From Gymnothorax reevesii (lineage: Eukaryota > Chordata > Actinopteri > Anguilliformes > Muraenidae): a stretch of 64,000 nt of DNA. A program made the translations under genes and the position numbers. Numbering within the stretch: position 1 is the first letter of the stretch; the number at the start of each line of letters is the position of its first letter. The notes beneath the pieces were generated by a model. The model was not told the origin of the DNA. It ran no database searches and was given only the letters and a program-made list of their open reading frames with translations. The stretch is from NCBI GenBank assembly GCA_029721435.1, contig CM056573.1:1733501-1797500 (forward strand), written 5' to 3'. This document shows, piece by piece, positions 1 to 49,078 of this stretch.

Positions 1-148
1 AATCACAAATACTTTGAAGCACTCAATGATGCAACTTTGCTAACTTAACTGGAATTGGAACTAAAAGTAACAGTTCAATTCAGGTAACTGCTTGGAAATA
101 TGCCCAGGCTATATTAATTACATGACAAATGCTTCCAAAATATCTTAA

Positions 149-314
149 CCCTTTGAGCGCTGAAATAAATTTGTAAAAAAATGTTAATTTATTTATCTTG
201 TGCTGTTGAAAGCATCATGTGGCAACCTGTTTAAATCTTTTAAAGTTTTCAACAGCATTGAATTTTATATCTTACATCATTGAGCAACAATAGCTGCATT
301 TAGTGCTCTAAGGG
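149..314 (+). mobile_element. Palindromic piggyBac-type MITE, copy 1
   Basis: A short non-autonomous element preceded by TTAA (145-148) and followed by GTAA (315-318), a probable one-base decay of the TTAA duplication. It begins CCCTTTGAGCGCTGAAAT and ends with the imperfect inverse, TTTAGTGCTCTAAGGG. Inside are two oppositely oriented tracts, GTTGAAAGCATCATGTGGC and a truncated mate near 245-260, that pair in fuller copies of the family at 17719, 43915 and 54354. A TTAA target and CCC-starting termini are hallmarks of piggyBac transposition; the family assignment is inference. No coding capacity. Confidence 0.65.
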
Positions 315-1179
315 GTAATAATCGCAGCGCAAGACGATATCTGTGCCACAGAAGGAACAGCCTCCACCTACAGTAGATACGGTGCTTTTTGTGAACATTT
401 CTTCAAGCAAAATACTCTGAAAAACATACTGTGCTTCACGAATTATCTGTAGATTACAGTCACCGTCTGTCTTTTGCTCTTTTGCTGGATTCTGTTCACT
501 TCAGTTGGAACTAAAGGCCTTTATTCGCATCAGATTCAACTGCAGCGTCTCTCAGGTTCTCATTCGCTGAAGCCCGAGTGAAGCAGTTATTACACACTGC
601 ACCTCCATTTATTCATATAAGCAGCTATTTGCAGAAACAGTGCAGGTCCAGTGCCGTGCGCTTGGGTAAAATGGCAGCGCTGCACCTGGGAAATCAAGGT
701 CCACCCCTGCAGCTGTGCAGCCAGTCTCCTTACGCCCTGAATCACAAGACACGGTAACATCTATGAAGGTCAAACTGAGCTCCAGAGAAACATCGCTTTC
801 AGAGGGGTGTGGATTATTTTACGCAGCTAGGTGACTTGGCCTGCTTTTTGGGGTTCATATTATATGCTGATCTAAGGTGCATTTCCACCTCGTTTCCTGT
901 TGCGCTATGCTAATGTGTTTGCTAACATTTAGAGCGAATTCACTGCGGAAGATGAATGTGTTCGTTTTCACATTTTATTGGACAAACAGAGACAAATGTG
1001 CTGCAGGCTGAGAAAGACAGAAAAAAAAACAAAAACGGAGAATTCCTCCTCAGGATGCTTACGGCTCCAGTGCGCTAATGTTCCAGTAAAATAAGAACGC
1101 ATTCGCATGTGATAGCAGTGAGAAAGTGTGAGTGAATGAGGAGTGATCTCATGCGGTTGAGTAAACATAGCTAGGGAGC

Positions 1180-1893
1180 AAATAGATTGGACTGTGGAGC
1201 AATGGAGAAAGGTCATGTGGTCTGGCGAGTCCAGATTTACTCAATTCCAGAGTGACGAAATTTTCCAGGATGACAACAACAGAATTCATTGGGCTCAAAC
1301 TGTGAAAGAGCGGTTCCGCTCACAGGAGGAGTCATTTTCACAACGCAGAGTTCTGACCTTGACCAATTAAAAGGCGTTGGGTTGAGCTGAGAAAGGCGTT
1401 ACTGAGAGGTTTGACTCTCCTGTCATCAATACAAGATTTCTGCCACATATTACTGCAACTCTGGTTGAAAAAAATGTTGTAACATTGCATGAGACTGTCT
1501 AAACCACTGTTTCCCAACCCTGTTCCTGGAGTACCTGTCACGCATATTTCAAACGTCTCCTTGATTTAACACACGCAGATCAGGTCATTAGGTACTCCAA
1601 ATCAGGGGGGCCCAACCCTGCTCCTGCAGTACCCCTGTCATGCACATTTACAGGTCTCCCTTATTTAACACACCTGATTCAGCTGATCAGCTCATTAGTG
1701 GAGTACCTAATGACCTGATCTGGGTGTGTTAAATCACAGAGACATCTGAAATATGCAGGGCAGGGGGACTCCAGGAACAGGGTTGGGAAACACTGCTCTA
1801 AACGCCATGATGAATGAGCGCCATGATCAAAGCTCAATGTGGTCCAACCAAATACTAGAGTGGGCGACTTTTGTGTTTTGGCCAGGCAGAGTA
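1180..1893 (+). pseudogene. Decayed Tc1/mariner-like transposon, 3' part
   Basis: The conceptual translation around 1190-1340 reads like the catalytic core of fish Tc1-like transposases (VEQWRKV, then SRFTQFQSD), followed by the C-terminal stretch near 1370-1480 and a terminal sequence at 1860-1890 resembling a known fish Tc1 inverted repeat (GGCGACTTTTGTG then TTTGGCCAGGCAG). Frame is broken several times. A hAT-like MITE (1505-1795) splits it. Assignment is from memory of the fish Tc1 consensus. Confidence 0.6.
1505..1795. mobile_element. hAT-like MITE nested in the Tc1 relic
   Basis: The terminal inverted repeats are CACTGTTTCCCAACCCTG on the left and CAGGGTTGGGAAACACTG on the right. Flanks are GTCTAAAC (1497-1504) and CTCTAAAC (1796-1803), an 8-bp target duplication with one mismatch, as expected for hAT elements. 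An inner block from about 1605 begins with a related terminus (CCCAACCCTGCTCCTGCAG), so it may itself be a composite of two related MITEs. No ORF of its own. Confidence 0.75.
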
Positions 1894-2229
1894 TTACAAA
1901 TACCATTAATTACGGACACACAATCCTGTTTTGTCAGCACCGCCAGGTGAAATTAGAAAAAGCTTGCGCTACAGTCATACACCGACTGTTTCGGACAGAT
2001 GCCAAATATCGACCCCATTTAATGGACACTTCTAAAAGGTGCCATTCAATTTACTTTAAAAACACCCCTGATGTTCGACTACGCCCTCGATACTCATCTG
2101 TACGCCCAGCTGTGTACAGCCCCGGCAGAAAAATACCAGTCAGTCCTTGTGGCTGGAGGAACATGGGATTTGACACGATCACACTGTGCCTGTATCGTCA
2201 GGAGTAGCGAATGCAGAGAAATAGGGCCA

Positions 2230-2710
2230 TTGATGTTTTTCCTCATCTAACTTACTGTTCTTTCAAATATCAGCCCTCATTTAGAGTTTTATACCTGCAA
2301 CACTCTTCTGTGAAGTCGTGACTGAGGTGTGTTTACCACTGCGTTGCATCACCTTTCCTCTTCACAGCTCCCCAGGTGATCGTTTGGGGAACTGAGGACA
2401 CCAGCTGTTCCAGTCCTGAAGGATTTTCCCCCCGATCTTCTTTGATGTACATTTTCAGCACCTGTGACGAACGGGATGTTCGTTTCCATATTTTGCATTC
2501 GCTGAAGCACCATATATTTTCAATGGCAGACAGGTCTGGACCTCAGGTTGCCCAGTCTTGCTGCCACGCTCTGCGATTGGTTAGCCTCGCTGCAATAGCA
2601 GAACGTGGCCTGCAATTGAGTTGCTGACATTGGCATGGATGTCCGTGAAGACACAAACTAGAGGGCAGCATATGTTACTCCAAAATGATGTATGAACTTC
2701 AATATCAACA
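2230..2710 (-). pseudogene. Decayed Tc1-like transposon (minus strand)
   Basis: Non-coding relic that matches, from memory, the reverse complement of a very common fish Tc1-like element. Recognisable stretches include the segment with ATATTTTCAATGGCAGACAG (2514-2533) and the one with GGCAGCATATGTTACTCC near 2665. No intact frame, no clear terminal repeats left. Confidence 0.5.
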
Positions 2711-2999
2711 TCATTTACACAGTTGTTATAAAACATTTTAGAGGCAGATCAGGTAACAGAGCCCATTCAGCTGCAGCGCTGCTGAAAGCACCTCCAGTGC
2801 GCACAGATGCATCGGAACTGAACCTGAACCAGTAGGTGGTGGTTTCCTGGCCCAGTGAGTTCCGTTTTCTTCACTGTCATTCATGAGCGCTGGGTGTGGA
2901 AGAAATGGCACCGGGGTGCGCAGTGGGAGAAGGTGAGCTGGTGGAGGGAGGGCGCTGCTCTGGGACACGTTCTGCCCGGAAACCCTGGGTCTGGGAGCT

Positions 3000-3095
3000 C
3001 AGGTGTGCGATAGTTTGTCGAAATCGCTTAGGCAGCATGTGGGGAACCTACACAATATTAGGCAGGTGCTTTTAATGTTTTGGCTGATCAGTGTA
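3000..3095. mobile_element. End of a Tc1/mariner-type MITE
   Basis: The stretch ending at 3095 (AATGTTTTGGCTGATCAGTG then TA) resembles the terminal repeat of a widespread vertebrate TA-inserting MITE. The opposite end is not seen, so this is a fragment. Confidence 0.4.
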
Positions 3096-4339
3096 GTTTC
3101 ATGGATCTGTTCATCTTTGTAAAAATGTATTTCACAAACAAATTTACCAAATCAGTTTCTTTACTTCTGCTCTACACTGTTTTCGTAATTGTGGATTGAC
3201 TCCTGTTGAAAAGGTGTAGGTTTTGTATTTGTTTGACTGGGAGACCAAAAAGCCTATTACATAAAAGCAAAATTTAACTTGCAGCACTGGGAAACTGGAA
3301 ATGTTACAGGAGAGTTAAAATGATAACACTGCAGCGCTCAAAGCCAATGAGCGGCTAACTATGTCAGGTTTCAGTAGTTCTTTTATCGATCAGACATGCT
3401 GTGTTCATTTGTCAAATACACTCATTCTCTTAAAGACTTAACACAACCAGTTTATAGGTAGAAATGCGTTTTCCCAGACCGAGTTTGATGAAAAACGTAA
3501 GTAAATGGCTGAAAGGCGCACATTTTGTGTTTGAGAGCCCGACAGCGTACACCCACGAGTACACTCCGCATCCTGGAGTATGATTCTTCACTGAGAACAA
3601 TATAATGTTGCAAATGCTGTCAGGGAAAAAAAAAATAATAAACAGACAAATGGGGCATGTACTGTATTTATTCTGTTCGGAGGAAACACTGCTCAATGGC
3701 CAGGAAACAGAACGAACCGCTGTTGCATTTAAATAGCTGCTCAAGGCGTGCCGTATTGGTTTTGTGCTTTAATGAAACCTCAAACGACAGCCGTCCTGTT
3801 TTTAAGCCCTGGGGGCCTTCCTTGTATTTTATGAGATAATGTTTCAGAGAACCATTATTTTTTGAAAGGCGGGGATGCTTTTGAAAAAAAGAAAAAAAAA
3901 TTGCACTTGCAGTGTCATTCCGAATCGTACATTTTCTTTTTTAACAATTGACAAAAATAACAAAGAGAAGTCAGTCACCTCTTTTCTAGTGCTTAATCTA
4001 GTCTGTCTATAATCTATATAATAAGCATTAATACAACCAGTCACACACTCCAGACAGTGGGGGACAGAACAGGTACATTAAGACACATGGTACAGACAGG
4101 GCATTCAGTGCACATCTCTGGGGAAAAGCCAACAGCAGCCTTGTTGCAAGGGTCAAGCCTCACAGTGGTCCTGCTCGGCACTCTGGGAAATGTATGCTTC
4201 CTCCCAGCAACCAGCAGACAGGAAGTGGACCATTGAGGGGACAGGAAGTGGGGACGGTCTTGGTTTTCAATTGTGCCACATGACACAAAATGTCAAAGCC
4301 ATACAGTTACACAGCGCAAATGCAATCCGATTTATCAAA

Positions 4340-4345
4340 TTTATT
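4340..4345 (-). promoter_or_regulatory. Candidate fut8 polyadenylation signal
   Basis: AATAAA on the minus strand about 1.04 kb downstream of the fut8 stop codon, the first exact match found by eye. Position is plausible for a vertebrate 3' UTR, but such hexamers occur by chance in AT-rich DNA. Confidence 0.3.
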
Positions 4346-5112
4346 TGAACGACTGCGATTAACGGAAATGCCCAGAAAGATACGAATCATGACAATCTCT
4401 TCATGGCCAACGGAAAATCTTGTGGAGAGATCATTGTCATCATAATTATTAACACTATTTTTATCATTAGCATTATGCTTAAATGATCAGATTTGAAATG
4501 CTCTGTTTTCATCTTAAAAACCAATTAATGTTAAAATACTAAAAATAAAAAAAAAAACAATAAAAAATGACAAACACCAAACAAAGACAAAAACATGTCA
4601 GTGGAGTGCAGTTTAACTTTGTGCTCAGAAAAACAGACTGAAATAGGCCTCTAACTGCCCTCAACATGGAGACAAATCTTCTTTACTCCTGTAGGCACCG
4701 TTTTCCACACCCCTGCTCTTAAAGACGCATGCACCCTGCCAACCGTACTCAAGAACAAACGAAAAAATCAACTGAATCAGTCTTCAAAAGCACGAGGCGG
4801 TGTTGCAAAAAAATGGCTAACTGGCTGGAGGAAAGGCAAGATCGTGGAGTTGGCAGAGACGGAGAGAGAGAGGAAGTAAGAGTTGTTTTGGCCAGGGCGT
4901 CAGGGGCAATTAAAATTACAGTACAGTCGAAAAGGAGAAACTGAACTTCCACTCGCTTCGCTGTCAGCTAAGCGCGTTAGCATTAGCGTCCTCCTCTTTC
5001 ATAAATAGTGAACTGAGATTTAAATTCCTTCACTGAATGTGACAGTTGTTACAGTTAATTTACTCCATTTCAAAATGGACTTTGTTCACTCTGATGCCCC
5101 TCCCCCTACCGC

Positions 5113-5164
5113 ATAAAAGGCCAGTGTCATTGGTGTTGGGAATAAAAGGCCAGTGTCATTGGTG
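5113..5164 (-). repeat. 29-bp direct duplication in the fut8 3' UTR
   Basis: The core ATAAAAGGCCAGTGTCATTG occurs twice, 29 bp apart, within the predicted 3' UTR. Only two copies are present. Confidence 0.7.
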
Positions 5165-5243
5165 GTTGCACTGGGATCCTGCACTGGAGAGAGGAGAGCT
5201 TCATGGTCAGGGCAGCAAGTCTGGAATCCCTGGTCGCACCCGG

Positions 5244-5244
<1 letters not shown>

Positions 5245-5292
<48 letters not shown>

Positions 5293-5303
5293 CACACGCA
5301 CAC
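5245..5303. repeat. (CA)n microsatellite
   Basis: Nearly pure CA dinucleotide run with a few CG interruptions, in the fut8 3' UTR or just beyond it. Confidence 0.9.
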
Positions 5304-5384
5304 CTCACAAGTACCACAGTCCTCTCCTCTCGTCCCCTGCCCATTGGCAGTCTCTGGTCGAGGTTTGGGCCGCTGCCCGGAGTC

Positions 5385-42240
<36,856 letters not shown>

Positions 42241-42438
42241 CTGCCAGACGAGCCACATGTGAGCCAGCCATCTCTATGGCAACGGGACAGTTCCACAGCA
42301 CATGTGCATGCAGCACACACGTGTTTGTGTGAACATTTGTGTGTACAGGACGCACCTACAGTTGGCTTCCAAGTACATGAGCGTATGCGTGTCTCTGAGC
42401 GAGCGCTGACGTCTGCTGCTAATGTCAACATACGGTGT

Positions 42439-43155
42439 TTCCCACCCATAATCCAACCAGACTCCTGACTCTGGACTGACATCCATCGCTGATACAACAA
42501 CTTCAACTGTGGCGACTCAGTAAATCTTTACGCATCTCGTACATTCAAAACTGCTCCACTGCTTTCACTTGAACAGCAACTGACATACGACGTGCGTACA
42601 TATATTCTCAACAAGATTTAGTCTGTCAATGCATACATTCTTCACCAAGTTTTCATAAAAATTGTCATACTGCATGCATATATATATATATATATATATT
42701 CCCCATACTTTTAGTTCCCATTTGGTGTTTATTCCAGAACTCTCCTAACATGCCTTGAAATTGCCCAGAATTATTTATTTCATTTCTCAGAAATCCTCTG
42801 CATAAATCAATTTTTCTGAAGAATGTTCCTGGCACTAAAAATATCGCTGTGCACCTGACAGTCCAATGAGCGACTGATACTTGGATGGAGAAAATGAACC
42901 ATAATACCTTGCTAACCATCTGCAGAGTCGTGTTCCTGTGAACAAGCATCTGCAGCTCAAACCCACCACTAACTGAGTCCACAGTTCAGCACACGATATG
43001 GACATTTATTCACTACACAGGGACTAACATCCAATGGCTGCAGGCAACTACGGACACAGCCGAGGTACAAACTCCTGCGCAGCGTCATCCCTGTGACCAC
43101 CGGAGCTCAATGGCAGGAATATGAGTGTCCACTGTCTCGGCATGCAGTGAGGGAC
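42439..43155. repeat. 0.7-kb dispersed repeat, copy 1
   Basis: About 97% identical by eye to 53222-53945, same orientation, 10.8 kb apart. The middle (about 42730-42970) is almost unchanged. Both copies have an AT-dinucleotide tract at the same internal place and abut a (TG)n tract. The minus-strand frame at 42665-42982 is shared by both copies but resembles nothing known. Confidence 0.8.
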
Positions 43156-43178
43156 ATGTGTGTGTGTGTGTGTGTGTG
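43155..43178. repeat. (TG)n microsatellite
   Basis: TG run abutting the 0.7-kb repeat. Confidence 0.85.
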
Positions 43179-43382
43179 TACTCTGGCAGGTAGGACACAC
43201 TATATTTCCCCTGGGAGACCGCCTCAAACTCCCACAGCCTATTAGGCGAAATAATCAGTCACCTTGGCGACCGCCAGCGACTCATTTGGTGCTGCCGTCT
43301 GCTCACCTTCCCCTGCAACACCTGGGAGAGATGTCACCCTGCCGCCCTCCCCCACGCCCATCCGCCCGCCAAAACACTCCCA

Positions 43383-44260
43383 GCAGTACGGTGGTGTAGT
43401 GGACAGGGACACAGGTTTGAATCTGGACCAGGGCCTGTCTGTGGGAAGCCTGTGTGTGTGTGCATGGTCTGCTAGTGTTTGTGCGGATCTTCTCCAGTGA
43501 GCCCTGTCCATCTCACACCATTTCCCCCCCACTGTCCCCCCCCGAAGACAACCCAACCGTTTATCCCACCGCAAAGCCACCTCCTCCTATCGACTCAGGA
43601 GGGAGATGCTGTGGCGCCTGATTTCTCCCACTCACGAGAGGGCTAACCTTCGCTTCTTTACCCTATGCACTCGAACTGCCAATTACGCACTGCCTATGCT
43701 GTCGGAGTCAGTGTACAATTTCAGTCATACGTCTACATGTGCCTGGCTGACCAAAAGTGGTCCCAGCAGAGCGATGAACTAACAAACTTTTTAAGCCAGC
43801 TTAACGCCCATTATCCCCAGTGAGGCTGCACCAATTGTTGCCGCGCCCATGTGGACCTCAGGCGATCACTAGTACTGGCACGGCTGGGATTTGCATTCCC
43901 GACCATATTCTTAACCCTTAAAGCACTGAAATAAATTCAAAAAAATTGTAAGTTTAAATATTTTTGAGATGTTGAAAACCAATCACCAGGCAACTTTTTC
44001 AGAAGAGCTCCCCTGTGGGAGCTCTTTAATGTCACTGAGCGACCTTACTCCTGTATGGCGCTCTAAGGGTTCAGACGTGCAGGATAGGATGATTGGAGAC
44101 TAAATTGCTAACGGATGGTTTTTTGGCAATGGATTGATGACCAGTCCAGACTGTGCACCTGGGTCTCACCCAGTGTATTCTGGGATAGGCTACAGCTCCC
44201 AGTCATCCCGACCAGGACTAAGCAGGAAATATAACAAATGGACTGATGGGCTTATGACCA
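43383..44260 (+). mobile_element. SINE-like pieces interrupted by MITE copy 4
   Basis: AGTACGGTGGTGTAGTGGAC and CAGGTTTGAATCTGGACCAG near 43385-43430 look like the A and B boxes of a tRNA-derived SINE. After the MITE, TTGGAGACTAAATTGCTAAC and CTGGGATAGGCTACAGCTCC resemble the body and tail found in many fish SINEs. The order is right for one disrupted retroelement, but the intervening 43500-43914 is not recognised. Confidence 0.45.
43915..44069 (+). mobile_element. Palindromic piggyBac-type MITE, copy 4
   Basis: TTAA at 43911-43914; right side TTCA (decayed TTAA). The ends are CCCTTAAAGCACTGAAAT and GGCGCTCTAAGGG. The central palindrome AGAGCTCCCC / GGGAGCTCT at 44003-44022 is preserved. Confidence 0.7.
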
Positions 44261-44784
44261 TCATGACGACCAATCACCTCCCCTCCACCTCAGCCTGGAT
44301 AGATGACCCCCCGGGAGTTACGGACATTGAGCTGAATGAGGGCTCGGTGTCTGGAGTGGAGGGGACTATCGTAATTACACAGGAATAACAACACAACCCT
44401 ACTCCATAAAAACTCACATCTCCACTAATATCTCATAATGGTGCCTAGGGAGCCTGGGAAATATGGAGAGTTGTGTGTCTGCAGAGATGTTTTATCTCAA
44501 ACACTCTCTGATATTAGTTCACACCTCCAGGAGCTGGTACAGGACCAAAAAGGAATATTTATTATCAAAATCAGGGTTCGACAATAAGGACTGCCCGACG
44601 GCACCGGGCAAGTAAAATGCAACCCCGGGCATGTAAACGTAGGGATTCTAGAATCAAAGGCACCTCATGGCTCGGTGAAATCGTGGATAGGCTACGTTTA
44701 CACACTATTGCGCAAGACGTGGTAACATTTGAGGGATCCAGTGAGCCAGTGAGTGACATTGCCGCCCCCCCTCCCAAAATAACA

Positions 44785-44866
44785 CGTGTTTACGCTTCGC
44801 GTATCCACGATTTAATAAACAGTAACTCGTGTTTACGTTTCGCGTATCCACGATTTAATAAAAAGT
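44785..44866. repeat. 43-bp tandem duplication inside the hAT element
   Basis: CGTGTTTACG(C/T)TTCGCG followed by TATCCACGATTTAATAAA occurs at 44785 and 44828. An inverse-like match to ATCGTGGATA occurs near 44680. Confidence 0.75.
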
Positions 44867-44940
44867 TAAATGGGCAGCAATGCGCCGCGGTAGCGTCTGC
44901 CTAACCTGCCGAAACCAATGAAGAAAAACTCTCAGACAAG

Positions 44941-46101
44941 ATGGATCGGAAAGAAAAATACGAACGGAAGCGTAAGCGAGTGTTTCAGGAGTCGTGGAAA
45001 AAAAGAGTTAAGCTGGGTCGCAACTGAGTTGGGTGAAACTCCAGTTATGTTCTGTGCAATTTGCCGCAGGTTTGAAAGTAAGGCCGAGAAAATGGGCGCA
45101 TTCTTAAGGAAAGACAAGCTTTCGCAAACACACGCTCGAGAGCCACGAGAGAAGTAAGAATCACCTCGCTTGCATGGCAGCGAAGAGGGCCGCCGACAAC
45201 CCATCCTCCGCTTTGCCAGCCCTTGTTCGACGGATGAACACGGAGTCGGAACAGATTGTCACAAAGCTTATCACTCCAGCCTACCATGTTGCGAAAAACG
45301 CACAGCCGTTCACAGCCTACCAACATGCAGTTGATCAACAGAAGAATGGCATTAACCTGGGAACACAGTACCACGTGGCTCGTCGCAGGCAAGTAACGGT
45401 TATATTGTTTGTTAAAAAGTTCTCTGTGTTATGTAATAATGTTGTAATGTAAATGTTATTTCACATAATTCTGTCAAACCTTGCTCATTTGACCGTTTTA
45501 AAGGGATAACGTAGTTTCCTTTTTTGAAGTGGAGTTGGAATATTCTCCGCACTAGTGCAGCAAACTAGAGAGAAGAGCGATTATTTCCTCCACGCTCTCA
45601 TCCTATGGAATTTTCGCTAAAGTGATGTGATCTGAACTTATAGCAATATCGAAAATATTTCATGAGCTGAGCTACGGAGCAGACCATCTGCGTGTCTTGA
45701 CAGACCACTTTGCTGACATACTGGAACGTGTGGGCTGTGGCAGGGGTGAGGCAAGGCATCGGGAATGGCCAACAGCAAAAGTGGTGATCAAACGACTGCT
45801 TCAGGCCCAACAAAGCAGTGTATGGACAGACTTTTTTACTGACCCTGAAAGGCTACAGAGCTTCCCCAACCTGCTGATGGTCATTGAGCTCATCCTGGTG
45901 CTTCCACTATCCACTGCTGCCTGCGAGCGTGGCTTCAGTGCCATGAAGCGCATTAAAACAGACTGGCGGTGCAACCTCTCAGTTGAAATGTTGTGGAAAC
46001 TGCTTTTCATTAATATTGAGGGGCCAGCAGTTGCCGATTTCAGTGCTGAAAGTGTTTTAAAAAGGTGGCTGTCAGCGGGGCAGAGAGCATGTCACGTGTA
46101 G
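44941..46101 (+). pseudogene. hAT-family transposase remnant (ZNF862/KIAA1586-like)
   Basis: Pieces in different frames: a basic N-terminus from ATG 44941 (YERKRKRVFQESWKKRVK); a zinc-finger piece PVMFCAICRRFESKAEKMGA near 45040-45110; ESHERSKNHLACMAAKRAAD near 45135-45195; and an intact 134-codon C-terminal frame at 45697-46101 with the hAT dimerisation signature LPLSTAACERGFSAMKRIKT. The RNase-H-like catalytic region between them is largely gone. The family name is from similarity remembered for ZNF862-like host proteins derived from hAT elements. Non-functional. Confidence 0.75.
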
Positions 46102-47799
46102 TTTGATGTGTAACCTGTAGTTAGTTTATTGGTACACTTAAGTACAGCAAATGCATTGTTTTTGTTCAGAAAAAAAAAAAAACTAGTATAAAGATTTTAC
46201 ATAAAAATTAACTGTAGTCTTCGTTTTTATTTGATGGCAGCTGAAATGAAACAATTCCTATCGGGCAAGTAAAAACTGACCTCGGGCAAGTAGATGTCTG
46301 ACCAACTTGCCCGACCGGGCAAGTGAAAAAAAATCCTTAACGTTGAACCCTGAAAATGCTATTGCCTGTACTCCTAAACCCTCACGTCAAACCCTTATCT
46401 TAATCCCTTTACTAACCTGCACCTTAACCCTAATGACAGGTGCAACGAAATTTTGGAAACAGAAAATTTTCAGCCGAAAATGGCAAAAATAAATAATAAT
46501 AATAATAATAAAAAGAAAAAAAAAAAGTTTTTGGCCGAAAGACTTTTAAGACCGAAACAATAATCCGAAACAGGATGTTGTGATGATGCAAGCAAAAACC
46601 GCGGTCAGCACGCGCCTTTCTGGACATTTATTCCCTCGATTTTGTCAAATATTTATGTGTTTAAACAGGGGAGGCGCACGACTGTCACCACTTTATGGCA
46701 CTAAAGTCCGTGAGTGTTTATTTGTAATTTCTGTTAGACATCCCCCTGATGCACAGGATAGCAGCTGGTTGGTTGCACATTAAATAAGGTGCCAACTAAA
46801 AATGCAAAGCAATGATATACGTAAAAGGCATAGAGTAGTACTCAGGCTTCATGAAACATTTCACTTTGAAAATGAAGGAAAAACACGTAGCAAATGCGCA
46901 AATTGCAGGAGATAACTGAGTATAATTTATCTATGCGTATATAATTTATCTCATCTCTGATACCTTTCCTAAGAACAAAATACTTCATCAGCACCTGTAA
47001 AGTTATTTTCCGCACAATTTTCGTAAAATAGAGGCAGCACAATAACTTTCTCAAGGGGATTTAGGAGAACAGAATTGGACACAACACCGTTGCTACTTAT
47101 TTCGCTATGAACAGGATCACAGACAAAGCAGCGCGTTTCATAAATGCAGCCGCTTCGGTGAACAAATACAACTTCGTTTGAAAGGTAAGGCAACGCACAG
47201 TATATTTGTCAAGCTGCGTAAACCCACACACATTTCAAAAACACAATTAGAAGACCTGTTTCAACAAGAGGCTCCTCAGAGCCCGTACTGGGGCCGGGTC
47301 TAGGCCTCGGCCAAACGCATGCATGAGCAGGACAATCGGTACCCCGAAAAAAACAAAAAACAAAAAAAAAAAAACAAGAGGCTCTTCGGAGCCGGGGGGT
47401 GTAACTACGAAGCAAGATAAGTGGGTTGGCGAGGTATGTCGAGCCTAAACCTGTTCTTTTCAATGTCACGAAGGTGTTTCTCTTTTAACGTGGTTAGATT
47501 AGCATGGCAACATACGCTGCAAACTTAACCTGGTCAGGAGCAGGTTATGCGCCGAGTTTCGGTTGTAATCGGCTGTACATGTGCTGCCTTATCAGTGAAC
47601 ACCTCCTTTGAAATTGGCATCACCTTTCTTGAATAATCCTGTGGACTTTGGTGCCTGAAACGTAGGCGGTTCTCTACGGAGGGAGACTATCATGACCTGT
47701 TCGCTTTTTCTGGCGATATTCTCGATGAACATTACAGATTGTCAGCTGAGGGAATTTGTTACTTATTCGTTACTCGTAATGGCCGTTGAGGGCCGGCGC

Positions 47800-48010
47800 T
47801 AGACCTGAAAATTTGGGAGCAATTATCCATCCCTTTATTGACTACAATTAGTCCTGGGTAATTCTAGACGGTTTTCCCTTATTAACACGTTTTCCAATTC
47901 AAGAAAAATCAAGTGGCAGCTGAAGACACGGCCTCTCTCCCCCATGTGATCTAACAGCAAATAATGGGCTACATTCAGTACAGAATAATAACTGAATAAT
48001 AATTAGGTCT
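47800..48010. repeat. Diverged relative of the 60505-61029 palindrome arm
   Basis: ATTAACACGTTTTCCAATTC, GAAGACACGGCCTCTCTCC and ATCTAACAGC then AAATAATGGGCTA follow the same order as in the arm at 60560-60650. Confidence 0.55.
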
Positions 48011-49078
48011 ATGCACTGGCACTCAGCAACGGTATTTTTTATTTATTTATTTTCCCCGGCGAGAGCGGCATTTCGGAGCTCTTCAGCGGATGAAGGTAAT
48101 TCTGGTGACAAGAATACATGGTTTCCTTCGTTTACATTTTCCAATTGGACAGCTGTCTATTTTTTACAGCAAGTTGCGTGACCGTGCTGCAAGAACAGGT
48201 GTAGGTACTTGTCGCCGAAATTACCTTAATTCGCAAAAGTTCTGAAATAATATAACTATGTGTAAAGTCTGGGTCATTGTGAACAAGAAAAACAACTGCA
48301 CCCTGACTGCGAACTGCACCTGCATGGCTGGGTTTGTAATTTAGAATAATATAATGTTACAAATTAATCTTCGCTTCCTTAGTACTTCTGGTACACATTT
48401 GTTTATTTCCCCCCTATCACATCGCTATCCTTCTGAGCTGCTCTAACCATGAAATTTCCCCACTGTGGGATCAATAAAAGTTTATCTTATGTTATCTGTC
48501 CATTGCTATGTAACCTCGTCATCAGTCACTGTCGTTACTGTAGTAAACATTTCACAACTAATTTGCTGCTATAATACAGCTGTGCCTGCAGGCATAATTA
48601 TCCAGCTTTATCACCTTTCAAACCAATGAGTAGCATTCTATATTTCTCAAAATTAATACCAGTGTTCTTTTTTCTCTCAGCTTGGGGTCATACTGTAGGC
48701 AGCCAGCAGCACTGATGCTCAGTCTGTGAAACTTGCGCGTTTAAGACATGGTCGCAGCTCTTCCTGCTCTCTTTCTGTAGTCGACATGCGCAGTAGAGCG
48801 AGGTGACATATGACAATTGTAAGAGTCTATGTGCATGCATAATCGTGCAGTCTTTCAAAGTGTCCAACCAATCAGTGTAAAAATTCATATGTCTGCCATT
48901 AAGCCGCTGGGGCGCCCCCTGGTGCCACGGGGGGAGACATCCAGCAGTCCTTCTGATTTTGGATCAGGGATAGCTTCCTCGGAGGAATATTCAGCACGGG
49001 ATCGGTCATTTTATGAAGGAGAATTGACGCGCGGAACGCCCTTTAATTGAGAGCGCTCATGGCATTAAAAGCTCAAAG
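48011..49078. other. hAT-element interior without recognised genes
   Basis: No known protein segment in either strand. AT-rich with scattered simple repeats. Confidence 0.4.

Larger units (their letters stand above)
3096..5384 (-). other. fut8 3' UTR and downstream flank
   Basis: No protein-coding gene is seen here. The part next to the stop codon should be fut8 3' UTR. It contains a (CA)n tract, a 29-bp direct duplication at 5113-5164 and a candidate polyadenylation signal at 4340-4345. Open frames over the CA tract are repeat artefacts. The extent of the UTR cannot be fixed without transcript data. Confidence 0.4.
44572..46352 (+). mobile_element. hAT transposon with broken transposase
   Basis: Inverted ends CAGGGTTCGACAATAAGGA and CAGGGTTCAACGTTAAGGA. 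Subterminal CGGGCAAGTA-type repeats occur at 44605, 44626, 46262, 46283 and 46316, with an inverse at 46305; such repeats serve as transposase-binding sites in hAT elements. Flanking 8-mers (ATCAAAAT / AAAATGCT) do not match, so no target duplication is left. Confidence 0.75.

Noticed and set aside
42665..42982. 105-codon minus-strand frame in the 0.7-kb repeat
   Set aside because: Conserved between the two copies only because the DNA is ~97% identical; no codon-type bias visible and no known similarity.
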